Notes: generated by a model from the letters alone, not told the origin. 13,964 nt of DNA from an uncultured Bacilli bacterium (GCA_947624535.1 CANQKU010000019.1:1-13964); one strand, 5' to 3'. Shown: positions 1 through 5,923, numbered from the stretch's first letter. Numbers and translations: made by a program.

Positions 1-1
1 T

Positions 2-1951
2 ATTGCTGTAGGAATGGCTACGAATATACCTCCTCATAATTTAGGTGAAGTTATTGATGGATGTGTTGCTTATATTGATAATCCAGATATTGATCTAGAT
101 GGTCTAATGAAATATATTAAAGGACCAGATTTTCCAACAGGAGCTACGATTTTAGGAAATAGTGGAATTAAAAAAGCCTATGAAACAGGAAGAGGATCTA
201 TTACAATTAGAAGTAAGGCTACAATTGAAGAAGTTAAGGGTAAAAATTATATTATCATTGATGAAGTTCCGTATGGTGTTAATACGCTAGATTTAAAAAA
301 TAAAGTAGCAGAGTTAGTTCATAATAAGGTAATTGATGGTATTTCTGATTATCATACTGATTTAAAAAATGGAATTAAGATTACTATAACTTTAAAAAAG
401 GATGCTAATCCACAGGTAGTATTAAATAATTTATACAAACATACTGACTTCCAAAAAAATTATGGTATTATCTTTTTAATGTTAGATCAAGGTACACCAA
501 AAACTTTAGGATTAAAAGATATTATTTCAAAATATATTGACTATCAAAAAGAAATTATCATTCGTAGAACTCGTTTTGACTTAGATAAAGATGAAAAAAG
601 AGCTCATATTTTAGAGGGTTTAAAAATTGCCTTGGATCATATCGATGAAATTATTCAATTAATTAAGGCATCAAAAAGTGACGAAGAAGCTATGGCTGCT
701 TTAATGAATAAATATAATTTATCTGAAGCACAGTCTCAAGCTATTTTAGAGATGAAATTAAGAAGATTAACTGGCTTAGAAAGAGATAAAATTGAGGCTG
801 AATTAGAGGCTTTATTAAAAGAAATTGAAGAATTAAAAGCCATTTTAGCTAGTGAAGAAAAAGTATTACAAATTATTAAAGAAGAAATGCTAGAAATTAA
901 GAGTAAATATGGTGATGAACGTAGAACCAATATTGATATGACAGCTATTGAATATATTGAGGATGAATCACTTATTCCAGTTGAGGATATTATTGTTACA
1001 TTAACTAATAAAGGATATGTAAAAAGACTTAAATCAGATACTTATAGAAGTCAAAATAGAGGTGGCGTAGGGGTTAAAGGTATGTCTACTAATGAAGAGG
1101 ATTTTGTGGAACATTTAATTTCTACGAAAACACATGACTATTTGTTATTCTTCTCTAATAAGGGTAGAGTGTATCGATTAAAAGGATATGAAATTCCTGA
1201 ATTTAGTCGTCAATCTAAAGGATTACCTATAATAAACTTATTACAATTAGAAAAAGATGAAAACATACGTTCGATACTACCAGTTGCATCTGTTGAAGAA
1301 ACTTCTAAATATTTATTATTCACAACAAAACAAGGATTAGTAAAAAGAACTGATATAAAAGAGTTTGATAATATTAGAAAAGGTGGAAAAATAGCAATCT
1401 TATTAAAAGATAATGATGAATTAATAAGTGTTCAAAAGACTTCAGGATCTAATCAAATTGTTATTGGAGCTAGCAATGGTAGAATGGTAAGATTTGATGA
1501 AAATGAGATTAGGTCAATGGGAAGAAATACTTCTGGAGTTAAAGGAATAAACTTATCTGAAGAAGATTGTGTTGTAGGTACTGGGGTAATTAATCAAAAT
1601 GAATTAGTTTTGATTGTTACAGAAAAAGGTTATGGTAAACAAACACCTATTGAAGAATATCGTTTAACTCATAGAGGAAGTAAAGGTGTTAAAGCTTTGA
1701 ATATAACTGAGAAGAATGGAACAATGGTATCACTTAAATGTATTAAGTCTATTGAAAATAAAGATATCATGATTATTACAGATAGTGGTGTTATCATGAG
1801 AATGCCTCTAGAACAAATATCAGTTTTAAAAAGAGCAACTCAAGGATTAAGATTAATTCATTTAAAAGATAATCAAAAGGTTTCTACAGTAGCCATTGTA
1901 GAAAAAGAAGAACAGGAAGAACAAGAGACCCAAGTTTCGGAAGAAGCTTAG
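2..1951 (+). CDS. gyrA: DNA gyrase subunit A, 5'-truncated by the window edge
   Basis: Subunit A of the type II topoisomerase that introduces negative supercoils into DNA using ATP. The frame is open from base 2 and enters at the family signature IAVGMATNIPPHNLGE, so the N-terminal winged-helix domain with the catalytic tyrosine lies upstream of the window; ATG 14 is an internal methionine, not the start. The visible 649 codons hold the rest of the tower domain, the long coiled coil around LSEAQSQAILEMKLRRLTGLE, and the C-terminal beta-pinwheel with repeated RGG/KG-type blade motifs (RGGVGVKGM, RKGGKIAIL, SGVKGINL, RGSKGVKAL). It ends in an acidic Glu-rich tail, as many GyrA proteins do. The GyrA-box reads QNRGGVG at 1052-1072 instead of the usual Q[RK]RGG[RK]G. 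ParC is the alternative, but the origin-proximal context next to ffs and dnaX favours GyrA. Confidence 0.95.
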   Translation: MAVGMATNIPPHNLGEVIDGCVAYIDNPDIDLDGLMKYIKGPDFPTGATILGNSGIKKAYETGRGSITIRSKATIEEVKGKNYIIIDEVPYGVNTLDLKNKVAELVHNKVIDGISDYHTDLKNGIKITITLKKDANPQVVLNNLYKHTDFQKNYGIIFLMLDQGTPKTLGLKDIISKYIDYQKEIIIRRTRFDLDKDEKRAHILEGLKIALDHIDEIIQLIKASKSDEEAMAALMNKYNLSEAQSQAILEMKLRRLTGLERDKIEAELEALLKEIEELKAILASEEKVLQIIKEEMLEIKSKYGDERRTNIDMTAIEYIEDESLIPVEDIIVTLTNKGYVKRLKSDTYRSQNRGGVGVKGMSTNEEDFVEHLISTKTHDYLLFFSNKGRVYRLKGYEIPEFSRQSKGLPIINLLQLEKDENIRSILPVASVEETSKYLLFTTKQGLVKRTDIKEFDNIRKGGKIAILLKDNDELISVQKTSGSNQIVIGASNGRMVRFDENEIRSMGRNTSGVKGINLSEEDCVVGTGVINQNELVLIVTEKGYGKQTPIEEYRLTHRGSKGVKALNITEKNGTMVSLKCIKSIENKDIMIITDSGVIMRMPLEQISVLKRATQGLRLIHLKDNQKVSTVAIVEKEEQEEQETQVSEEA

Positions 1952-1958
1952 GTTTTTT
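1928..1958 (+). terminator. Intrinsic terminator overlapping the gyrA stop codon
   Basis: Eleven-step stem 1928-1938 with 1943-1953, one C-A mismatch (1931/1950) and one T-G wobble (1935/1946), closed by a GGAA tetraloop at 1939-1942 and running straight into six T at 1953-1958. The stem includes the last codons and the TAG stop of gyrA, so the terminator is encoded within the gene. It separates gyrA transcription from the parS/Noc-site array downstream. Confidence 0.7.
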
Positions 1959-1974
1959 AATATAAATTTTTTTC

Positions 1975-1998
1975 AAATTATTTCCTGGGAAATAATTT
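1975..1998. promoter_or_regulatory. Noc-binding-site-like palindrome 1
   Basis: Core ATTTCCTGGGAAAT at 1980-1993 inside a 24-bp near-palindrome with AAATT/AATTT flanks. It differs from the B. subtilis Noc binding site ATTTCCCGGGAAAT by one central base. It opens the array just after the gyrA terminator. Confidence 0.75.
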
Positions 1999-2047
1999 GG
2001 AAATAGAAGCTAAGATAAAAAAAGTAAAAAAATAACTAAAAAAATAA

Positions 2048-2063
2048 TGTTTCACGTGAAACA
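2048..2063. promoter_or_regulatory. parS centromere site 1
   Basis: TGTTTCACGTGAAACA, a perfect match to the bacterial parS consensus bound by ParB (Spo0J). Flanking A and T extend it to an 18-bp perfect palindrome (2047-2064). ParB loads here, spreads, and recruits SMC to organise and segregate the origin region. Confidence 0.93.
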
Positions 2064-2112
2064 TAGTAGAAGGGTGTACTAAGAATAATATAAAATAGGA
2101 TAAAAATGCATA

Positions 2113-2136
2113 AAATTATTTCCCAGGAAATAATTT
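2113..2136. promoter_or_regulatory. Noc-binding-site-like palindrome 2
   Basis: Core ATTTCCCAGGAAAT at 2118-2131, which is the reverse complement of the core of copy 1; only the centre departs from the perfect ATTTCCCGGGAAAT. It lies midway between parS sites 1 and 2. Confidence 0.78.
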
Positions 2137-2183
2137 GGAGGAAAAACATAAGATAAAAAGAGTAAAAATAACTAAAAAAATAA

Positions 2184-2199
2184 TGTTCCACGTGAAACA
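2184..2199. promoter_or_regulatory. parS centromere site 2
   Basis: TGTTCCACGTGAAACA: matches the parS consensus TGTTNCACGTGAAACA, with the known tolerated change at position 5. It lies exactly 136 bp after site 1. Confidence 0.92.
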
Positions 2200-2248
2200 T
2201 AGTAGAAGAGTGTAACAAAAATGGTATAAAATAGAGTAAAATTAAATA

Positions 2249-2272
2249 AAATTATTTCCCAGGAAATAATTT
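2249..2272. promoter_or_regulatory. Noc-binding-site-like palindrome 3
   Basis: Core ATTTCCCAGGAAAT at 2254-2267, identical to copy 2 together with its flanks because it starts the third, duplicated unit. Confidence 0.78.
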
Positions 2273-2319
2273 GGAGGAAAAACATAAGATAAAAAGAGTA
2301 AAAATAACTAAAAAAATAA

Positions 2320-2335
2320 TGTTCCACGTGAAACA
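2320..2335. promoter_or_regulatory. parS centromere site 3
   Basis: TGTTCCACGTGAAACA, identical to site 2 and 136 bp downstream of it. It is the last parS copy in the window; I found no further CACGTG-centred site downstream. Confidence 0.92.
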
Positions 2336-2384
2336 TAGTAGAAGAGTGTAACAAAAATGGTATAAAATAGAGTAAAATTAAATA

Positions 2385-2408
2385 AAATTATTTCCCGGGA
2401 AATAATTT
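2385..2408. promoter_or_regulatory. Noc-binding-site palindrome 4, perfect consensus
   Basis: Core ATTTCCCGGGAAAT at 2390-2403, an exact match to the B. subtilis Noc binding site consensus, within a 24-bp perfect palindrome. It closes the array about 20 bp before the -35 element of the SRP RNA promoter, so a bound protein that spreads could affect that promoter. Confidence 0.88.
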
Positions 2409-2429
2409 TTAAAGATAAATAAATAATAC

Positions 2430-2459
2430 TTGTCAAAAAAATATAAAATATAGTAGAAT
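2430..2459 (+). promoter_or_regulatory. Sigma-A type promoter of the SRP RNA gene
   Basis: TTGTCA (-35) at 2430-2435, 18-bp spacer, TAGAAT (-10) at 2454-2459. Each hexamer has one mismatch to consensus. Transcription would begin near 2466, exactly at the 5' strand of the SRP RNA closing helix (GGTGCA). Confidence 0.75.
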
Positions 2460-2462
2460 GTA

Positions 2463-2540
2463 GGTGGTGCAATGAGTGTATTGGAAACAAGTCAGGATCG
2501 GAAGATAGCAGCTTTAACAATCTCCACTCATGTGCACCTT
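2463..2540 (+). ncRNA. ffs: Signal recognition particle RNA, bacterial small type (4.5S-like)
   Basis: RNA core of the signal recognition particle; with Ffh it targets nascent membrane proteins to FtsY. The conserved domain IV is visible: GTCAGGATCGGAAGATAGCA (2491-2510) with the GGAA tetraloop and the asymmetric and symmetric internal loops that bind the Ffh M domain. The ends pair: GGTGCAATGAGTG (2466-2478) with CACTCATGTGCACC (2525-2538), leaving one bulged base. The length of about 75 nt makes it the short form without an Alu domain, unlike the roughly 270-nt scRNA of B. subtilis. The closing helix followed by TTTATTTTT (2539-2547) probably serves as the terminator. The position just before tadA and dnaX resembles B. 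subtilis, where scr lies between tadA and dnaX. Confidence 0.92.
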
Positions 2541-2559
2541 TATTTTTGGAGTGAAATAT

Positions 2560-2997
2560 ATGAATGAAAAATATATGAATTTAGCAATTAAAGAGTCATT
2601 AAAAGCTTATAAAAAAAATGAAGTTCCTGTTGGATGCGTTATTGTTAAAAACGGTAAAGTAATTGCTAAATCCCATAATTTAAAAGAAAAACATAAATGC
2701 GTTACAGCTCATGCTGAATTATTAGCTATTAAAAAATCAACAAAAAAATTACATAATTGGAGATTAAATGATTGTGAAATTTATGTAACCTTACAACCTT
2801 GCCCAATGTGTTCAAGTGCAATAAAACAGTCAAGAATTAAGAAAATATATTATGCCTTAGAAAATGATTATAATCAATTAAGTAATCAAATATTAGGAGA
2901 AACTGATATTAATAAAAAAGTGTTAATTGAAAAAAATATTTTAAGAAAACAATATTTGAAAATTATTCAAAATTTCTTTAAAAACAAGAGAAAATAA
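2560..2997 (+). CDS. tadA: tRNA(Arg) adenosine-34 deaminase
   Basis: Zinc enzyme that deaminates A34 of tRNA-Arg(ACG) to inosine so that one tRNA reads CGU, CGC and CGA. The 145-residue protein has the full cytidine-deaminase-fold motif set: TAHAE with His51 as zinc ligand and Glu53 as proton shuttle, and PCPMC with Cys81 and Cys84 as zinc ligands; EVPVG at 21-25 and HN at 39-40 are also typical. The residue before PCPMC is Gln, where Glu is common. I chose ATG 2560 because GGAGTG (2548-2553) sits six bases upstream; the longer frame from ATG 2530 would begin inside the SRP RNA helix. No separate promoter is visible, so expression may depend on read-through from ffs. It ends 42 bases before dnaX. 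Confidence 0.93.
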   Translation: MNEKYMNLAIKESLKAYKKNEVPVGCVIVKNGKVIAKSHNLKEKHKCVTAHAELLAIKKSTKKLHNWRLNDCEIYVTLQPCPMCSSAIKQSRIKKIYYALENDYNQLSNQILGETDINKKVLIEKNILRKQYLKIIQNFFKNKRK

Positions 2998-3003
2998 GGG
3001 AAA

Positions 3004-3014
3004 TATGGTATAAT
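3004..3014 (+). promoter_or_regulatory. Extended -10 promoter before dnaX
   Basis: TGG-TATAAT (3006-3014) is a consensus extended -10 element directly after the tadA stop. No good -35 hexamer is found at the right distance. Transcription would start near 3021, giving a leader of about 20 nt that contains the dnaX ribosome binding site AGAGG (3028-3032). It probably drives the dnaX-to-mfd gene run. Confidence 0.55.
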
Positions 3015-3039
3015 AATTGTTAAGAAAAGAGGTTTTTTT

Positions 3040-4767
3040 ATGTATCAAGCTTTATATAGAAAATATAGACCAAAACACTTTGATGACGTAGTTGGTCAAG
3101 ATTATGTAATTAAAACATTAAAAAATTCTATAATAAACAACAAAATTAGTCATGCATATATGTTTTTTGGGCCTCGTGGTATTGGAAAAACAACAATTGC
3201 TAAAATTTTTGCTAGAGCAGTTAACTGTGAAAATCCACAAAATGGTAATCCTTGCGAAGAATGTTCAAAATGCCTAAATTCTAAAAATACTGAAACAGTG
3301 GATATTATCGAAATAGATGCAGCATCAAATAATGGGGTAGATGAAATCAGAGAAATAAAAAGTAAAGTAAATATTGTTCCTAGTGATTTAAAATATAAAG
3401 TATATATAATTGATGAAGTTCATATGTTAACACCAGGAGCTTTTAATGCTTTACTAAAAACCTTAGAAGAACCTCCAAAGCATGTAATTTTTATTTTAGC
3501 TACTACTGATCCTCAAAAAGTATCAGAAACTATTATTTCAAGATGCCAATGCTTTTCTTTTAAACGAATTAGTAATGACAGTATCATTTATAAATTAAAA
3601 GAAATTTGTGAAAAAGAAAATATTCAAATACAAGACCAAGTTTTAAATCAAATAGCAATTTCTTCTAATGGTGGTCTAAGAGATGCCTTAAGTTCCTTAG
3701 ATAAAATTTCTTCTTATAAACAAGACATGATAACTTTAGAAGATTATTTAGAAATGAATGACTTAATATCTCAAGAAGAACTTAATGATTTTGTCAATAT
3801 TATTTTTAAAAATGATATTAAAGATTTTATTTTAACTTTAAATAAATACTATAATAATGGTAAAAACTTAGTAGAAATATTAAATCAAATTCTATACTAT
3901 ATAACTCAAGAAATCATTTCATATTATGTAGATAAAAAAGAATTATCATTTGAACTTGATAAATATCAAACGTTTGTTAACTTAATTAACGAAAAAATGT
4001 TCGATATAAAAAAATCGTCTGATCCTAAAATTTATATAGAATTAATGATATTGTCATGGATGGAACAGCAAGATAAGCCACATTCTAATAATACAAAAAA
4101 AACAGTAGAACAAATTGCTACTGAACCTAAAAATGAAGAATTTGACGGAAAAAATTACCAAAAAATTATTTCCCAGGAAATAATTCAGCCTGATGAAGTA
4201 CTACAAGAAAAAGTAAAAACGCCTATTAAAGAAGAAATAGAAAACAAAGATGGATCTAAAATACAAGTAACTGAAAAAGTTAAAAAACAGGATAACTATT
4301 TTGAATCAAATATTTTAGATATCATGAAAATTAGACTAAATAACACTTTAGCTCAAGCCAATAAACAAGAAAAACTTCTATGTGAACAAGAATTTTCAAA
4401 ATTAAATGATTATGTATTTAATCCTAACAAAGGTTATTTAATTTCTGAACTTTTAAATTCCAAGATTAGAGCTGCTAGTAAAGATTTGTTAGTTATTAGT
4501 TATGAATATGACTCAATTGTTGAACAAAATTTAAAACAAATAGATGAACTTATGGAAGTCTTAACTGAATTTACTACTCTTACTAAAAGATTAGCTATTA
4601 TTACTGATGATATGTGGGAAAAAGAAAAACAAAATTATATAAAAATTACAAAAAATCATCAAAAATATGATATCATAGAAGAGCCAGAGCTAATTCAAAA
4701 TAAAATAGAAGAAAAAGAAGAAACTTCATTATTAGAAGAATTTGGTGATATTGTAGAAATAAAATAG
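3040..4767 (+). CDS. dnaX: DNA polymerase III clamp loader subunit tau (gamma/tau)
   Basis: ATPase of the clamp loader that opens the beta sliding clamp and, through its C-terminal part, links it to the polymerase and helicase. In the 575-residue product: MYQALYRKYRPKHFDDVVGQ start signature; Walker A GPRGIGKTT (44-52); zinc-binding cysteines 63, 72, 75 and 78; Walker B DEVH (125-128); SRC motif (167-169). The AAA+ and oligomerisation domains end near residue 350, followed by a polar linker (about 350-425) and a tau C-terminal domain. Length is close to that of B. subtilis DnaX. Two oddities lie in the linker: an A8 run at 4095-4102 whose slippage would end translation within a few codons in either other frame, and a Noc-site palindrome at 4163-4185. 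AGAGG seven bases upstream supports the start. ybaB follows after 15 bases. Confidence 0.97.
   Translation: MYQALYRKYRPKHFDDVVGQDYVIKTLKNSIINNKISHAYMFFGPRGIGKTTIAKIFARAVNCENPQNGNPCEECSKCLNSKNTETVDIIEIDAASNNGVDEIREIKSKVNIVPSDLKYKVYIIDEVHMLTPGAFNALLKTLEEPPKHVIFILATTDPQKVSETIISRCQCFSFKRISNDSIIYKLKEICEKENIQIQDQVLNQIAISSNGGLRDALSSLDKISSYKQDMITLEDYLEMNDLISQEELNDFVNIIFKNDIKDFILTLNKYYNNGKNLVEILNQILYYITQEIISYYVDKKELSFELDKYQTFVNLINEKMFDIKKSSDPKIYIELMILSWMEQQDKPHSNNTKKTVEQIATEPKNEEFDGKNYQKIISQEIIQPDEVLQEKVKTPIKEEIENKDGSKIQVTEKVKKQDNYFESNILDIMKIRLNNTLAQANKQEKLLCEQEFSKLNDYVFNPNKGYLISELLNSKIRAASKDLLVISYEYDSIVEQNLKQIDELMEVLTEFTTLTKRLAIITDDMWEKEKQNYIKITKNHQKYDIIEEPELIQNKIEEKEETSLLEEFGDIVEIK
4163..4185. promoter_or_regulatory. 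Noc-binding-site-like palindrome inside dnaX
   Basis: Core ATTTCCCAGGAAAT at 4168-4181, identical to array copies 2 and 3 and retaining 23 of the 24 bases of the extended palindrome. It is translated as KIISQEII in the variable linker of DnaX, where sequence is little constrained, so the gene can host a protein-binding site without harming function. Confidence 0.72.
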
Positions 4768-4782
4768 AAAGAAGATGATATT

Positions 4783-5082
4783 ATGAACATGCAAGCTTTA
4801 ATGAAACAAGCTCAAAAATTACAAAAAGATATGATGACCACAAAAGAAGAAATTGATAATATGGATTTTGTTGGTGAAAATTCTTTAGTAAAAGTTACTA
4901 TCAAAGGTACAAAACAATTAGTGAGTGTAAAAATTAATTCTAATGACTCCTTAGAAAAAGAAGATATAGAAATGTTAGAAGATATGATTTTATTAGCTAT
5001 GAATGATGCCATGAAAAAAGTTGATGAAATGACAGAAACTAAAATGGGAAAATTTGGTAATAGTATGCCAGGGTTATTCTAA
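4783..5082 (+). CDS. ybaB: YbaB/EbfC family nucleoid-associated protein
   Basis: Small DNA-binding protein of the YbaB/EbfC family (YaaK in B. subtilis), found as a dimer coating DNA; its exact cellular job is unsettled. The 99 residues show the family layout: N-terminal helix MQALMKQAQKLQKDM, a beta-sheet core with VKVTIKGTKQLVSVKIN, then a C-terminal helix and the characteristic end GNSMPGLF. It lies between dnaX and recR, the arrangement found in most bacteria. A purine-rich sequence AAAGAAGATGAT precedes the ATG; the second ATG two codons later is an alternative start. The stop codon overlaps the recR start by one base (TAATG), which suggests translational coupling. Confidence 0.95.
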   Translation: MNMQALMKQAQKLQKDMMTTKEEIDNMDFVGENSLVKVTIKGTKQLVSVKINSNDSLEKEDIEMLEDMILLAMNDAMKKVDEMTETKMGKFGNSMPGLF

Positions 5083-5678
5083 TGTATCCAGAAAGTATTA
5101 ATGACTTAATCGAATCTTTTAAATTATTACCTGGAATAGGAGAAAGAACTGCGGAAAGACTAGCTTTTTCCATTTTAGATATGGATCCTGATAATGTTGA
5201 ATTTTTTGCTAATAACTTAGTAAAACTACAAAATAATATAAAACATTGTAGTATTTGTAATTGTTTAACCGAGTCAACTGTTTGTAATATTTGTTCTAAT
5301 ACAGCTAGAAATAATAAGGTATTATGTGTAGTTGATGACGTAAAAAGTATCTTTTTATTTGAAAAAATGGGAATGTTTCAAGGACTTTATCATGTCTTAG
5401 ATGGATTAATTTCTCCATTAGATGGTATTAATCCTGAAGATATTGGATTGGAAAAACTATTAAAAAGAATACAAGACAATGATTATGAAGAAATAATTTT
5501 TGCATTTAAACCTAGTGTAGAAGGTGAAACAACAGCTTTATATATAAAGAAATTACTTGATGATACAAAAATAAAAATAACTCGTTTAGCTAGTGGGGTT
5601 CCAATGGGTGCTGATATTGAATATTTAGATAGCTTAACTCTTGAACGTGCTCTAAATGATCGTAAAGAAGTAGCATAA
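5082..5678 (+). CDS. recR: Recombination mediator protein RecR
   Basis: Ring-forming DNA clamp that works with RecO (and RecF) to load RecA on gapped single-stranded DNA. The 198 residues match the family length. Domains in order: helix-hairpin-helix with LPGIGERTAERLAF (16-29), a Cys4 zinc finger (Cys56, 59, 68, 71), and a Toprim domain from about residue 80, followed by the family signature LASGVPMGADIEYLDSLTL. The Toprim start reads VVDD where VVED is commoner, and the later motif reads FAFKPSVEGETTALYI for the usual NPTVEGEATA, both mild changes. It overlaps ybaB by one base and is followed 43 bases later by bofA. Confidence 0.96.
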   Translation: MYPESINDLIESFKLLPGIGERTAERLAFSILDMDPDNVEFFANNLVKLQNNIKHCSICNCLTESTVCNICSNTARNNKVLCVVDDVKSIFLFEKMGMFQGLYHVLDGLISPLDGINPEDIGLEKLLKRIQDNDYEEIIFAFKPSVEGETTALYIKKLLDDTKIKITRLASGVPMGADIEYLDSLTLERALNDRKEVA

Positions 5679-5721
5679 TTTATAATAATTTTCATAACTT
5701 TAATTAAGGAGATGGACAAGT

Positions 5722-5907
5722 ATGAAAAAAATTATGGTACTTATTAGAAAAATTGTTATGAGTTTTGTTATTCTATATGGATATAATTTAATCGCAGCTA
5801 ACTTTAACATGGTAATCCCTATTAATTTTGTAACAATAGGATGCTTAACTATTTTAGGGGTACCCTCTTTATTAGCATTATTGTTATTAAAAATTATTGC
5901 ACTTTAA
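5722..5907 (+). CDS. bofA: BofA family protein, short form
   Basis: In B. subtilis BofA is a membrane protein of the forespore envelope that, with SpoIVFA, blocks the intramembrane protease SpoIVFB and so delays sigma-K activation. This 61-residue product aligns with the C-terminal part of BofA: IPINFVTIGCLTILGVPSLL against VPINLVTTAISGILGIPGIA. Asn22, Asn35 and Thr38 have the same spacing as B. subtilis Asn48, Asn61 and Thr64, residues reported as important for SpoIVFB inhibition (from memory). The first membrane segment of the 87-residue B. subtilis protein is missing; two hydrophobic stretches remain (about 4-26 and 36-60). AAGGAG at 5706-5711 supports the start. The place after recR matches B. 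subtilis, which helps identify this short protein. Confidence 0.82.
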   Translation: MKKIMVLIRKIVMSFVILYGYNLIAANFNMVIPINFVTIGCLTILGVPSLLALLLLKIIAL

Positions 5908-5923
5908 AGAAGTAGGTGGTATT

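Larger units (their letters stand above)
1975..2408. repeat. Tandem 136-bp repeat array alternating Noc-type and ParB-type sites
   Basis: Gene-free region between gyrA and the SRP RNA gene. Three full units, 1975-2112 (138 bp), 2113-2248 and 2249-2384 (136 bp each), are followed by a partial fourth unit at 2385-2408. Each unit starts with a 24-bp palindrome around ATTTCCYRGGAAAT and carries a 16-bp parS-like site near its middle. By eye, units two and three are identical over all 136 bp, while unit one is diverged, so the last full duplication looks recent. The order is Noc site, parS, Noc site, parS, Noc site, parS, Noc site. Filler sequence is A-rich on the + strand. Apart from the sites I see no gene, tRNA or origin element here. 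Confidence 0.9.

Noticed and set aside
1975..2408. CRISPR array
   Set aside because: The whole 136-bp unit repeats, including the sequence between palindromes; there are no unique spacers and no cas genes.
1952..2462. Replication origin (oriC)
   Set aside because: I saw no cluster of DnaA boxes (TTATCCACA type); the palindromes are ParB and Noc type. The region is near the origin by gene content but is not the origin itself.
2036..2520. Three reverse-strand open frames of 60-70 codons that start alike (MLHSSTMFHVEH...)
   Set aside because: They are translations of the repeated units; FHVEH is the parS palindrome read as codons. Their similarity comes from the DNA repeat, and no ribosome binding site or known protein supports them.
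2530..2559. Upstream ATG for tadA at 2530
   Set aside because: It lies inside the 3' strand of the SRP RNA closing helix and lacks a ribosome binding site; ATG 2560 has GGAGTG at good distance.
5681..5686. TATAAT between recR and bofA as a promoter
   Set aside because: No -35 hexamer or extended -10 TG at suitable distance; such strings are common in this AT-rich sequence.
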